The notes under the pieces: generated by a model
Told to the model about the DNA's origin: nothing
Databases searched by the model: none
Seen by the model: only the letters and a program-made list of their open reading frames with translations
NCBI GenBank assembly: GCA_947579665.1
Contig: OX388351.1
Coordinates: 56,924,939-56,988,938, forward strand
DNA: 64,000 bases
Source of the DNA: Sympetrum striolatum
Taxonomy: Eukaryota; Arthropoda; Insecta; Odonata; Libellulidae
Reading direction: 5' to 3'
In this document: positions 13,560-25,164 of the stretch, in pieces
How positions within the stretch are numbered: the stretch's first letter is position 1
How the letters are laid out: each line of letters opens with the position of its first letter
Translations under genes and position numbers: made by a program

Positions 13560-14300
13560 ACGGCAAATCTAAAATCATTTTATAGAAGGCAAACACCTTG
13601 TGTACTAGGAGAAATGAAGAAGTAACGAACGATCTTGAGAACGATGGAGAAGGCTGGCTGGAGACGAAGGAAGTGTGTGGAGAATAAGAGGAAGTATTCG
13701 GTGGGGAAACATCCGAGATCGAGGTAGAGAATTTGAGAGAATGCAAGTTGCTCGGGGGGAGGAGGAGGAGAGAGGGAGGGGAGGGGTCCGGGAGGGCCCA
13801 ATGGGAAGAAGTCATGGAAGGGGAGAACTTATGAGGCTGCCCCTGTAATTGCGGGCTTCGAGAAAGAGAGAGAGAGAGAAGTGAAACGATTCCATTGGAA
13901 ACAGACTGTGGCAAAGAAACCAAAGAAATAATGAGGGAAGGCGCTAAGAAGGAGAGGCGGGCAGCGAAGGGGGAACCCCGCGCGATGCTTTTTGTTTCCT
14001 ATTCCGAATGAAATAAGGTGATAAATATTTTCGGAATTAATTTAAGAGATGAAAGCGGAGGGAAGTAAGAAAGAAAAAAGCGTTTCCGATGTGATTTTTG
14101 AAAAAAATCTCATTCGGTCTGCGTAGAAAAATACGCCATGGGGTTTCAAAAGGGTGGAATTCTTTGGCGTTGTGGGAAAGAAACCCGGTGAATTGCCTTC
14201 CGTCGACCAAAACGTAACATTTCCATTACTTCGTCTTTCGGCCTTCGGTTGAAACTCAATTACCTTGATAATCCGTAGCGTGACGCGTATCATTAGCATA
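13560..14300. other. Purine-rich GC island with G-tract cluster
   Basis: The plus strand is G/A-rich from about 13610 to 13980, with an AG dinucleotide run near 13863-13881 and four closely spaced G-tracts at 13774-13796 that fit a G-quadruplex pattern. The antisense 123-residue frame (13552-13923) is Ser/Pro/Leu low complexity and is not accepted as a gene. Confidence 0.5.
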
Positions 14301-16590
14301 GAGCTATCAAATACTGTTTGCCGATCGATTAGACACGCAAGAGGCTATCGCCTAAAATCATAACACTTGAAGCCAGTTGTACCACTTCATAAGACTTTGT
14401 TACACATATAACAAGACTGCATTTAGTGGCAGAAAGATTTTACGCCTTTCCTCCATACGCAAATACATAATAATCGAAATGAAAGCGAGATTAGGTTGCT
14501 GCAAAGTGAATGACCGGGATTTCCGTCTTAGAAAATAAGATTTCCAGAACTTGAATATTTGCTTCCTCGCAAAGGACCCAAACTTAATAAATAGGCTCAA
14601 AACCTACCCACAGAAATGTCAGAAAAAAGCAGAAAATAGTCAATCAATGACATTTCTCTTCAAGTCCGTAAAACGAGACAAGAATCGCTTTAAGGATACC
14701 TTTTGATTTTTGTTTATTTTATGAGTATAAATATTGTTATTAATCCAGACTTCATCGTGCTAGCAATCAAGACTTTAAAACATCTCGGATGCTAAGCCAT
14801 AAGAATCAATTCTTCTTTCTAAATGCAACCAAGATCGCTGCATAACAAGGATTCCTTCAAATGTAGAGAGGTAAAAATTACAATTAATAAAAGTAAAGAC
14901 TAATAATATATGTGTGTAAATAAATATAGGATACAACCTTTAAAAATGCTTAACACGGAAATTGTGCTAGTCTTTCAGCAATATAATCCATGATCTCCAG
15001 AGGTAACGAGATATCATGGTAAATAACTATTTTTGGTGACGATTAGTTTAATATTCTACTTCCGTATCAACCAGAAAATTTGAACAATTTCAAGGAAGTT
15101 CAGTTAACTTGGAATAATGATGATGTTTTCTAGAATTAATCAATCGCCATAATCTTTATACTGGTTACATACATATTGGATTAATCGGAAAATTGTTTCC
15201 CTCAATCAGAATTACCTATAAAAAACGATCAGAATTTTTTATAAAAATTAATAGTTCCAATAATTTCGAATAACGCAAATTCTCAGCAAACAGTTCAAAC
15301 TTCTGCCAAAATCGTCTTCTTGGGTACGTTATCTTTCCCTTTACTAAGGTCTACAAAAGAGTGTCACTTAACTGATTGATTTTCTGTTTGAGTTATTCTG
15401 GAGTGAAAAGGTCATCCTCCCTTTGCGTTTGGTTAGTTACATAACTCATATGATGGCTAAAGTAATATTTGAAAGCTATTCACTCAGTAACTAAACTTCC
15501 CTTAATTAATGAAAATGATCTTTTTCTCCAAACATTTTCGAACATTGTTGGAGATAAAGAGACGAAACTTTTAGTACAAAGAAGACTAAAGACTAATTAA
15601 AACTTTAACGGTAGTAAAACATCAGAATTGAGTATATTATTTTAATAGCAACTTTTCTCACATATATTTAAAAACACTACAAACCAAATACTTGGTATTT
15701 TATAAAATCAAAATACTCCATCAGTATGTTTTTAATGATTAAATATTGCTTTGGTGCGAACGGAAATATTTAAAACTATTATTCACGTCACTCAAAACCT
15801 CATAAAACTTCCTGAAGGATAACTTATATAAATTATTTAAATTAAAAGAGGAAATGTGCCACAATATGAAGATATTCGAGGATATGAAGAAATAGCTAAT
15901 GCTTGGCTTTGAAGGTGAAAACGACGTATCGAATCTAGCAACAATCCTTAATCCGATTAACTGGGATTAACCCATGGAAACAGATAAGCGATTAGACCAA
16001 CCAAAATATTACAGAAGATGTGGTTGAGTAAAGTATGATTTTTAAATTTTTAATCTTTACAATTTTTTAACTATCGATATTCTTCCTTAACATTGATCTA
16101 CATTGTCTGAATCATATAGACATCGATTTCAGAGATATTCTTTTTTTTTAATTTTTAATGCTTGCCTTCTACTTCCTGTTATCTGAGAAAAATTGATAAC
16201 CTAATGGTGTCCTACCTGTATTGAATCGCACCTATGATTGTGAGAGGACTAAGGGAGATTGAGACTATTTCGGTACAGGGCCTTATTCGCACACTGAGGG
16301 TATTTCGTAAACCATTTAAGAGAGCGAGTTGTAATTTGAATACAATGTGTGAGCCGCCATGTCCCCACCACTCCACGCCAGGCCATTTGAGTACTTTCAC
16401 TAGTCTCTGCAGGTTCGACAGGTTTTTTTTTCAGCAGGAAAGTGATTTATTTCTTTCTTACGTCGGAGCTTACCAAGGAATAATTAAGTGAAATAGGCAA
16501 TTTAATATATTGACACGTTTATTTGGTTACAATTTATGTTTTTGTAAGTAGTTTAACTTCAAAACCAACAGTGGTAGGTTAGCTGAAACA
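14301..16590. other. AT-rich non-coding stretch
   Basis: No gene or repeat recognised. A small hairpin around CCATGATCTC (14989) and GAGATATCATGG is within chance expectation for AT-rich DNA. Confidence 0.5.
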
Positions 16591-16601
16591 AAAAACGGCG
16601 C

Positions 16602-16673
16602 GACGGGGCTGGTTCAATCATTTCTCATGGGGCTAGTTCGTACAGCTTGCTGGGTGTTTGAACTAGCCCCGTC
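16602..16673. repeat. Repeated GGGGCTAGTTC motif with inverted copy
   Basis: GACGGGGCTGGTTCAA (16602-16617) is inverted as TTGAACTAGCCCCGTC (16658-16673) with one mismatch, and a third direct copy, GGGGCTAGTTC, starts at 16629. It lies upstream of the transposase relic and may be part of that element's non-coding DNA, but it could also be unrelated. Confidence 0.6.
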
Positions 16674-16849
16674 AATTGGCTTGGTGTCCTTGTATTGAGG
16701 AAATTCATTTTGCAAAAAAACATACCTATGAAGGTGATGGATCATGCAGATTCCTTTGATGTAAGCAAACAGTAATAATATGTTGTTATTGCTATTGAAG
16801 TAGTACTTTAAACGTTAGTAGTTTCAATAGGAGTTTTCCCGCAAGTATT

Positions 16850-17740
16850 CTTGATTGTTTTAAAGAAAACAGTCACCCTATTGGCACTTCCCCAAACTAC
16901 AGCCACGAACTGCAGCCATTAGAGCGGGCAGGTTATGGTCCTTAGAAGAAACACTTCAACTCAGCCTGCCAGTCAAGAATAGCCACAAACAAAAGGCCAG
17001 TGACCATATATAATATTCCGGGAATATTAGCTTTAAGGGCACCTCTGGCATTAACACCGACAAACATAACCGCAGGAGTTTATCCTCTGAATTCAAGTAT
17101 TTTAACGGATGCAAATTTCATGCCCAGTTGTGTGACCGACAGGCCTAACCCCGAGGTTTCCTCAGCCAAGGCTTCCTCATCAGGAATCTCCAATGCAACT
17201 TCCACAGAAACCTCCAGTGCATATGCATCGCCCCTTTCGCTAGTAAAACATAAGAAAACTTCAGTCGACACTTCTCAGCAACTAGGAACTCCCGGACATC
17301 TACGGTCTTGGCCAAATGTCCAATCTGAAGACATTCGGCCATTTCAGAAAGCTGCTCCGATAAAGGCGCTTAACAAAGGGAGAAAAACGCGTAAATCTGC
17401 TATCTTGACGGACACTCCCGAAAAAGACGCTCTAGAAGAAGAACAAAGAGCCGCAAAAGCAAACAAAATAAAACAATGAAATGGAAAGGAAAAAACTACC
17501 TAGACAACCTGGGAAAGTTTCAAAATAACTTCTTCTATTTGAAAAATCTAAGAAATAAATGACTGAAGAGGAAAGCGATGAAACGTGTATTTGTGTGCAC
17601 TGCCAAGAAAGATGTAAAGACTTAAACCAGGTATAAACTGGATTAGATGTATTAAATGTAAGTGGGCCCATGCATTTTGTATTAATGGCAGTAAACTTTT
17701 CATATGCATACATTATGACACCTGTGATGACGACGATTAG
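16850..17740 (+). pseudogene. Decayed pogo/Tigger-type transposase, C-terminal part
   Basis: The translation from 16850 shows the end of a DDE_1-superfamily (pogo/Tigger/Jerky-like) transposase. An HELQPLE segment corresponds to the family's LQPLD block; after an in-frame stop at 16943-16945 come KKHFNSAC, the KRPVTIYNIPG block, TPTNITAG, YPLN and ILTDTPEKD. The longest open piece is 17000-17479. After its stop, a different frame encodes a Cys/His zinc-binding tail (NWIRCIKCKWAHAFC) ending at 17740. About five residues usual in the family between TAG and YPLN are missing. The catalytic DDE core upstream is not recognisable, so the copy is dead. It is a mobile-element fossil, probably intronic, and not a host gene. 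Confidence 0.85.
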
Positions 17741-19035
17741 GCTTTATTTTACAGTGTAAAATAAAAATGGCTTAACACATATTTCTTTCTTCGCTTTATG
17801 GTTTCTTACAAGTTAATTAATGTGTATCAACTAACCTCGTATACGGGGCAAGTAGACCATTTCTTTGGAATTACGTTTATAATAAAGTAATTAATTGAGA
17901 TTTTTGAAACTAAATTGCGTTTAATGTAGAAAAATATTACCTAATCAAGGCAAGGCTTTGTTTTTCTAAATTTTAGTGTTTGAGAACAATAGAATATTCA
18001 AAATTTGAAAGTGCACTCCACCAAAATCTATTTTTGAAGAAATATGCCAATATTCACTGGGATGTTACGACACTTGAAAGGTAGGAAATGTCTCAAACGT
18101 GCTTGCTATTTCCTTCGAGACAGAGTCTTATCGTTCGAGTCAGAAACACCGAGGAGATCGTTTTCTAGCTGAGCATCTCTGCTTAGTTCACTTCGGGTGT
18201 CAGACGCTTCAAAACGTCGACCCTTTAGTTCCAATTTAAGTTTGGGGACAGAGTGAAATCAAGGAAGGATAGGACCAGCAAGGGTGAGAAACGATAACAA
18301 GCTGACTGTTCAACAAGAAGTTTGGCAATCCAAAAGATCGATGAAAGGATATCAAGGTATGATGAAGACGTTTGTAGCCATAACTAACTGTCCATAAAAA
18401 GAAATTTAAGCCGGGATATCCAAAATCCTGCAAAAAGTTTCATAGAATACAGGAGGAATTATGAATAATGAATTTGTTAATTAAATTTCTCCTTATCATG
18501 ATTGTGTATTGCGTAAGTTACATTCTCTTGAAAATTAAAATACGTGACTATGAACCGATTTTCGTCCTAATTTTCTTGGATGTCTTAAACTATACAAATA
18601 TATTTTACTGATGATTATTTAAATCTTATTATGAATTAAATTATTCAGAAATATGCGAGGAAATAATTCTTTTAAATATTATAGATATAATAGTTTGCAC
18701 AATGTCGATTAAGAAGTGTGTTTACAAAAATTAAAAGAACTATCTGAGTAGGGATTTCACGATTATTCGTATATTCCGAAACCTGCAATGCAATATTCTT
18801 CTAAAATCTTTATAAGCTTCAAACTCAATAGAAAACAAATAAAACTTCGCTGAGATAAATTTGAGATTTTTTTAAAATACTCGATAACAAACTTAAGTTG
18901 GACTCAAAATATTCCGTCGATTAATTTAATCGGTCTAACGTTACATAGGTGACCTTGACTGGCATTAAAAGCTTCAGTAAAGTCTGACCACACATCAAAC
19001 GATTTGGAGTAGGATTTAGATTAATAAGTACTCAC
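17741..19035. other. Intronic AT-rich DNA
   Basis: On the minus strand this lies directly 3' of the Ig exon and should be intron, beginning with GTGAGTAC at 19035. No further exon of the Ig gene is seen. A short GC-richer patch at about 18100-18250 has no protein signal. Confidence 0.55.
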
Positions 19036-19168
19036 CTATAGAGGGGCTTTCCCGCGGCCTCCCTGAACCACAGCACCATGTACACCCTGTCCTCTCTGGT
19101 GACGGGCTCGATGTCGCACGGGAGAGCTGCACTTCGGCCGACCACTGCCTCCACGCGCACTGTGCTCA
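19036..19168 (-). CDS. Internal exon, Ig V-type domain of a Sidestep-like receptor
   Basis: This 133-nt exon encodes 43 whole codons plus partial codons at both ends, reading [20 protein letters not shown], then a short charged stretch and [16 protein letters not shown]. The Cys in LPCDI is the B-strand cysteine and the Trp in VLWF is the C-strand tryptophan of an Ig V-type fold. The VEAVVG...LPCDI...LWF...KPLY pattern is characteristic of the first Ig domain of arthropod Sidestep (Side) proteins, neuronal membrane receptors that bind Beat proteins in axon guidance. On the minus strand the acceptor TTTGTATTTTTAG precedes the exon (AG at plus 19169-19170) and the donor is AG|GTGAGT (plus 19030-19035). 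Incoming intron phase is 1 and outgoing phase is 2, so the next residue is probably Ser. The exon is GC-rich against AT-rich flanks, as real coding sequence would be. Family membership is strong; the exact paralogue is not determinable from 43 residues, so no gene symbol is given. Signal-peptide exon and later Ig, transmembrane and cytoplasmic exons are not seen. Confidence 0.88.
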
Positions 19169-19999
19169 CTAAAAATACAAAGATATACTTTATAGGAAAC
19201 TGTGTCAATGGCATTATTATCCATATCAATATATCGACCTCAACCTCTACTATCCCTCAAAACCACAATACCCTAATTTAATTTGCTGATAAAATGAATG
19301 ACTCTATGTGAATATGGGTTATCAGTAGAAGAAGTGCATAAGCAGATAAATAAAAGAAGTGAATGGATCATGGTATATCTTCTAAGGACCTCTTCACCGG
19401 CAATTAAGACGTTATATATTTGCTTTATTTTTCTAATATAGGATTCAAATAGTGTCACCACTTAAAATACAAGATATTAATCAGTAAAGAAGTAATCATT
19501 AAAGAATCACTGAGTATAGCTAATCGAAATTAGGACATGTTAATTTATAAGAGATGAAAAATAATTTCAACGGAGAGGATGATTATAAAAAAACTCTGTT
19601 CACTGATATAAATAGCACCATTAAAACCGTAACTTTTACAGTAATTAAGAAAAGCCTAATTTTTTTCTTCCGATAATTTTAAATGCCAAATTACATTCTT
19701 ACTTTACAGTTGCCAAGTTTATTTATTTCCAAATTTCATTCTTTCGTCAATACTTTTCTGATTTCTAAGATTCGGTTGATAAAAAATCAACCTTGTTTCG
19801 ATGATATTATATAGGAAATCAATGTCGGGGAAAGTATGAGAAAAGTGATTAAGGTGATTTAAAAGAAGATTATTTTCCCTCTTGAAAACTAAGGAGTTAT
19901 AATTTATATTTAGTCAACTGTGTTTGAATATCTTCGACGAGAGACGTATCACTGATTACTCTAATCCGTGAAATCGCAAAACGTAATAAATTAGTTGCC
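19169..19999. other. Intronic AT-rich DNA upstream of the Ig exon
   Basis: On the minus strand this is the intron ending in the acceptor at 19169-19170. No other feature is recognised. Confidence 0.55.
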
Positions 20000-20800
20000 C
20001 CTTTCAACCTTGCGTTTCTTTGATAATTAACCACCTCTGGAGGACGGACTTCCGCAGAGCTACGGTAACATCGGTAAATTTTACTTCACTTCCAAGAGAT
20101 AGCTATGAATCTGCTGGGGGACACGTAATAAATGGACTCCGCAAAAAAGAAGACTTAAGAAGAATAAAACTCGCATGTAAAAAGTTTCCTCCGGGTACTC
20201 TCCTAGCCGCCACATCCAAGTATGACGGGGTTAAAAAGGTTTATATACAATTTATGCCCCGTTGAAGCTCTGCCGTTTGTTACCATGTATCCCGTGCATA
20301 CCAAGGAACCGGAGACGGCACAACAAATGAATGTAATTAACTGGGGCGGTTTAATCTCCCATCCTCGAGCTTTCTTCCCCGGAAAGGGACTTGCCGCACT
20401 TGTTTCGAGGTGTTTACTCCCACAGGGCCATATTTCGTGCCCGCCCAGATGTGATTTCGTCAGGACAAGCAGCGAGAAGGATGACCTTTTGACCCTAAAT
20501 CCAGGAAACGCTAACCTCCGTCGCTGCTTCACTCATCCATTTGCGATCCTTGGCAGTGATTTCGATCACCGTCTGCCGCTCCCTTCCCCGCACCCTCTCA
20601 ATATCAACCCCGCGCCACGCCCCCTACCACGTCTTCATTTCGTCTCGCATCACTCCCACTGCCTCTTCGTTATCTCTCCCTCCGAGTCGGTGAAATCAAT
20701 GCCCGTAGGCGATACTACGAGCAAAGTAACCTTGGTTAAAAGTACCGAGACGGCCATCGTCAACTAACTTTCGTTTGTCCCCAAAATGCAAGATCGCTCG
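20000..20800. other. GC-richer island with an unsupported long frame
   Basis: The plus strand holds the longest open frame after the LINE, 181 codons at 20222-20767. Its translation (rich in Pro, His and Ser, for example HRLPLPSPHPLNINPAPRP) resembles no family. There is no sign of splice sites or conservation I can judge. I do not call it a gene. Confidence 0.4.
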
Positions 20801-20931
20801 AAAAAAAACGGTATAAATTGCGGCTAAAAGTGGTTTACTTTTGTCGCTACCCGCTATTCTTATTTCAAGTGAAATACTCATCTAAAATAATGGTAATCAT
20901 ATTAAATTAAATTAGATAATAACATTTAGAA

Positions 20932-20981
20932 ACTTCCACAGAATGTATTTTTCAATTGAAAAAAATATATTCTGTGGAAGT
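20932..20981. repeat. Small hairpin with ACTTCCACAGAAT ends
   Basis: ACTTCCACAGAA at 20932 is matched by TTCTGTGGAAGT ending at 20981, with AT-rich inner arms meeting at CAATTG. The outer motif is shared with the arms of the 12.9-kb foldback. Confidence 0.75.
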
Positions 20982-21096
20982 AGGGCATGAATGTATGTGT
21001 TTGTTAAAAAATGGGTTTTGTTTTAACAAAGGTCATAATCGACTAAAACACGCCCAAAAATAAAAACGAATTATCATTATTAATATCTGATATTAC

Positions 21097-21167
21097 TTTG
21101 TGAAAGGGAGCCATACTGAATAATATAAAAATTTTATATTATATTTAGTATTGCTCCCTTCCACAAA
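21097..21167. repeat. Imperfect foldback of about 71 bp
   Basis: TTTGTGAAAGGGAG (21097) pairs with CTCCCTTCCACAAA (ending 21167), and the inner parts (ATACTGAATAATATAAAA against its near complement) continue to the centre near 21132. It is a MITE-like hairpin. No target-site duplication is evident. Confidence 0.75.
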
Positions 21168-22476
21168 TTCCACAAATACACTTTAAATGCAAAACACATA
21201 ATTTTTTTGCCTCGAATTTTGCTATTGACTGCAATTACTAAAATAAAATATCTGAAATATACAGGGATATGTAGCGTGTTATTTTTTTGAGCAGACTTTG
21301 ATATTACTTTGAACCTATGGTATCGCTCTTTAAAATTATGAAGAATAGAAATCCGTGATTCGTAAATAAAAATTGCGTCATAACGGAAATGATATCACCG
21401 ATTACCACAGTTACTTTTAAGATTATATTATTTTTTCTTATTTAAGTCTACAGAACTTTGAGAATGTAATAGAAAACAAAGTCGTGCACTGAATAGTTAA
21501 TAATCTCTAACTCTATAAAGTAACACCAGATAGCTATGAGTTTCAATGAAGCTTAGAAAATACAATTCGAACGTGAGCAGGATACAAAAAAACAGCCTTA
21601 ACCTCGGCCTTTTGAAAAATTAAAATCCATGGAAGTCGCCGAGATATAATGGAAATTAAATTTCATTAAGAAGGGAGGAAATTCATTTACTCTTCCATGA
21701 ATTATTTCATTCAAGATTACTGGTTTCAGCAATTCTGTGTCATTTTAAGAATAACGAGTGTTGATGTCATGAAATATTTCAAATATTACAAACAGATATT
21801 TTTAACTGCAAATCCCAGATTTATATCCTACAATATAGATTGATCCTTTCATTTGTTCCTGAAGTTTCACAATGTTTTCAACGTAAACTATTCATTTTGT
21901 TCAAGTGTTTAGATGACTATAAAAAATATGGATTCTCTTTGAGAGCAAATGCATATTCCAATCCTTTTTCAATGGTGATTCTGTACAGGAATGGGTTGTA
22001 ATTATAAATTCGTAGTTGTAGAAATAGAATTTTTTATTTTTTACTCGCCATTTTCTAAACTCGTTGATCATTAAATTTTATGATATAATTTTTATTTGTT
22101 AATTCATCAGAGATAATTAGAACAATCAGGTCAGAATAGCGATGTTCAGCTTCTGGTCAATACGGTCCGGCGCTGTACTGGTAACCAAACCACATGCCAC
22201 GAGGCTGCGTAAGGGTTCAGTAAAATCTACATCTACGTATACTTACTAGTTCGCGGGGTATTCGATCATAACGATCACCGAATTGGATTAGTGATGAAAA
22301 CCTCGATGGGGTTACATTTTTTTAATGTAGCGAAAGTTATAAGTAACAAACACTTAACTCCAGGAATTCCTCTAATCAAGCATGGTTTCGATTTAAATGT
22401 ATAATTGATTAGTATTACAGAGAATGGCAGAGTTTTAAGTGGGCTTTTGAACAGTCACAACGATATGTGTATATTG
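21168..22476. other. AT-rich non-coding stretch
   Basis: Mostly featureless. A patch at about 22140-22270 is GC-richer and contains CTACATCTAC followed by a CGCGGGGTATTC string; it might be an eroded copy of the dispersed repeat described at 44505-44612, but the match is too weak to call. Confidence 0.45.
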
Positions 22477-23141
22477 GGGTGTATCACAATAAAACCTTTT
22501 TTCGAAATTCAAAATTTCAATTCGATAAAAAGTTGTCAATTTGGTCACATATTTAACCAAAAAAATTAGTCAAATTGAAAAATATTTAGGTCTCCCCAAA
22601 CGTGCCTAAAGTTTGATTTTTTTTGTCGAAAACAAAGATTTTAATTTTTTTAAACATAAATACAAAGCAATTTTTTTTTCAAGAACAAAAATGTAAAGTT
22701 TAAAATGTTCATGAACAATATGAAAACTTATATCTGTTATGTAACATGTACGCCTCAGGGATTATCAGTAAAATTTACATTATTTTGCAAAATTAAGGTC
22801 TATTGGTGACCATTTCATTTACTTCTAGTCTACTTTTTCATTTAGAAATTTCTTAAATCCATACAAATAAAAAGTATTCTAAATAATACAAAATAATTTT
22901 TTATACTGTAAAACATTCTAAAAGTAACATTTTTGTACTTGAAAAAAATTGATTTTTTTTTATGTTTAAAAATAAATGAAAATCTTCGTTTTTGACAAAA
23001 AATCAAACTTTAGGTCCGTTTCGGGAGACAAATATTTTTCAATTCGACTATATTTTTTTTGGGTAAATATATTACCATAGAGACAACTTTTTATCGACTT
23101 GGAATTTTGAATTTCAAAAAAACTTTTTTCGTGATACACCC
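22477..23141. mobile_element. MITE-like element with inverted repeats of about 240 bp
   Basis: The element starts with GGGTGTATCAC (22477) and ends with its exact complement GTGATACACCC (23141). The arms stay alignable for roughly 240 bp inward (left to about 22715, right from about 22900) with many substitutions and small indels, leaving a unique middle of about 185 bp. There is no transposase frame, so it would move only with help from an autonomous relative. I could not define a convincing target-site duplication, so the superfamily is left open. Confidence 0.85.
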
Positions 23142-23229
23142 TAGCGTATATAAATTAAATTCTCAGAAGATTAACTATAATTAATGACAATACACACGTT
23201 CAAGAGAAATAAAACCATTCTCTGAAACG
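23142..23229. other. Short AT-rich spacer
   Basis: Nothing recognised. Confidence 0.4.
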
Positions 23230-23860
23230 AGAAACAACAGATTACAAAGAAAATTCAGCAGAGCGCCGCATACGTGGATGTAACTCAGAGAGAATTCGTA
23301 ACATTTTTTCACAAGTATTCCTAAAATTCTCCTTTCCCGCCACTAAGCATGCTTCGCTGGAGGTCATTCGGAAGAGGAGCGGTAAAAGTGATGAATAATA
23401 AAGGCAAAAGTGACGGAGGGCGTCGTCATAACGGCATAAAGAAATTTCAACGAAACAGTTGACGCAGTCCTAAAAATTCGCCGTAATCGGATCTCCCCTT
23501 CCCGGGGAACGGTCCCTCCCCCGCCGCGCTCATATTCGCCCCTGACCGTGATGATGATGAAACCACTTCAAAGCGAGGCACGGTCGCTGGATGGCAGACG
23601 ATGTTTTGCGGCCCGCGGAGGGATGGGGGGCGCCGTTGCGGCTTCCGAATGAGCGAAAGGATTTCTCTATCTCGCCCACGGATCATTTTGCCGCAAAAGC
23701 ATAGCGGCCCGTTTTATATGGAAATTCATTACACATTAAAATCAGGCAGAGAGAGATACAATCTTCCCCTGTATTTGGTTGCGGGCCGTTTTCCAGAAAT
23801 GCCGGCGATTGTGTCTGTGAGGAACCTGCGCATGGAATTCTAAATTTAGGGCTCCCATAG
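23230..23860. other. GC-richer non-coding island
   Basis: Raised GC with many CpG sites. Frames at 23447-23686 (minus) and 23601-23843 (plus) overlap on opposite strands and resemble no protein. Confidence 0.4.
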
Positions 23861-25164
23861 CATGACCATAGGCAATAATTAAATAGTTGAGAGGCAATTA
23901 GGCGGCCTCTGCCACGAATTGGGGTGTTGAAAAATCGAAGTTGAATTCAAGATAATGGAATTACTCTTCCGTTACTTAGATTGCCTTTGGGGATCTGGTG
24001 GTTTTTGAATGGATGTGCTCTCATTGCAACGCCAACACTGCTCTTACAATGTAAAAATGACTTCATTGATGTAGGGGGTTATCAGATAAATAATTGAAAC
24101 TGACCTATTAATAAATACCGAAAAAACATATAAATCTCTAGATTCCTACAATCGTTATATATACGCAGTAAATAGTACATAATGAACAATGATTTGCAAT
24201 GCCAGATTTATTATAGATTTATAAGGTATTATTAATCAGGATGATGATGATTTTTACCTCTAACAATAAGAGAATCTAATTGTCAAATAATTGGGAATAC
24301 TGTAAGTATTTTAGGCAATTATTTTAACAAAACTAATAGAAAGTTTGTAATGATTATCTTCGGATATAAGCCGTACGTACACCATGTAGAATACTATCTG
24401 TAAATCATTGTAAATATACTATATTTTTATTTATAAATTAAGATAATAATGTTACAAGAAATGAACTGATTAATAATTGTGTACTACATGATAATTGTTT
24501 CTCTTATAGCGGATATAATTTTTCTGAAATTACTTATAAAAACTAATACTCTTTATACTATTATTGATAATTTGATATTAATTCTTTGTAATAAAATAAT
24601 CATAGGCATCCAAAATATTTATAAAAATTAGATAATTAAGTGGTAGATGATACAAATTTTAGCATATCCTGCAACATAATAATAATCGACTTCTTCTTGG
24701 GTAGAAATGTATAAAATGTTATTTGAATGCTGCATTTCATTTTCCACAAACTCGGAAAAACGTAAGTTGTTTTATCCTCTAAAACTTCTTTCCAGAGTTT
24801 CTTGTGAACATGAATACACGTTTTAATAACTACATCCCCGTTCTCATTAAGTTTCAAACAAAATCTTCTTCTTTGGGTTGAACAATGAATAATGCACCAA
24901 CTGCATGTAACCATTACAAAAGTGGGCACTGCAACTTTATGTGTTCGAAATGAACGCTTGTAAGAGATGGTAAAGTTCTACTCCAGAAGATACTGTGAAA
25001 TTTAGATTCAAGAGGCCTAAAGGCAAAGTAGAGTATTGATTCATAAAATAATGTTTCTTTATATTGCTAAAACAAAATGTTGTAAAAATTTGTGGAAGAA
25101 TTTGTTTAGTTAAGGCCTAAATTTTTAAAGGTTTAACGTCAGGTTGTAGGGCTGCTTTCTAAAT
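23861..25164. other. AT-rich non-coding stretch
   Basis: The 97-residue minus-strand frame at 24636-24929 (Cys-rich beginning, then Lys/Ile-rich) has no recognisable family and no splice context. Nothing else is seen. Confidence 0.5.

Noticed and set aside
13552..13923. Ser/Pro/Leu-rich minus-strand frame as a secreted or mucin-like protein
   Set aside because: It is the antisense of a simple purine-rich tract.
20222..20767. 181-codon plus-strand frame as a gene
   Set aside because: No recognisable domain, compositionally odd Pro/His/Ser translation, inside a GC-rich island, no supporting splice or start context.
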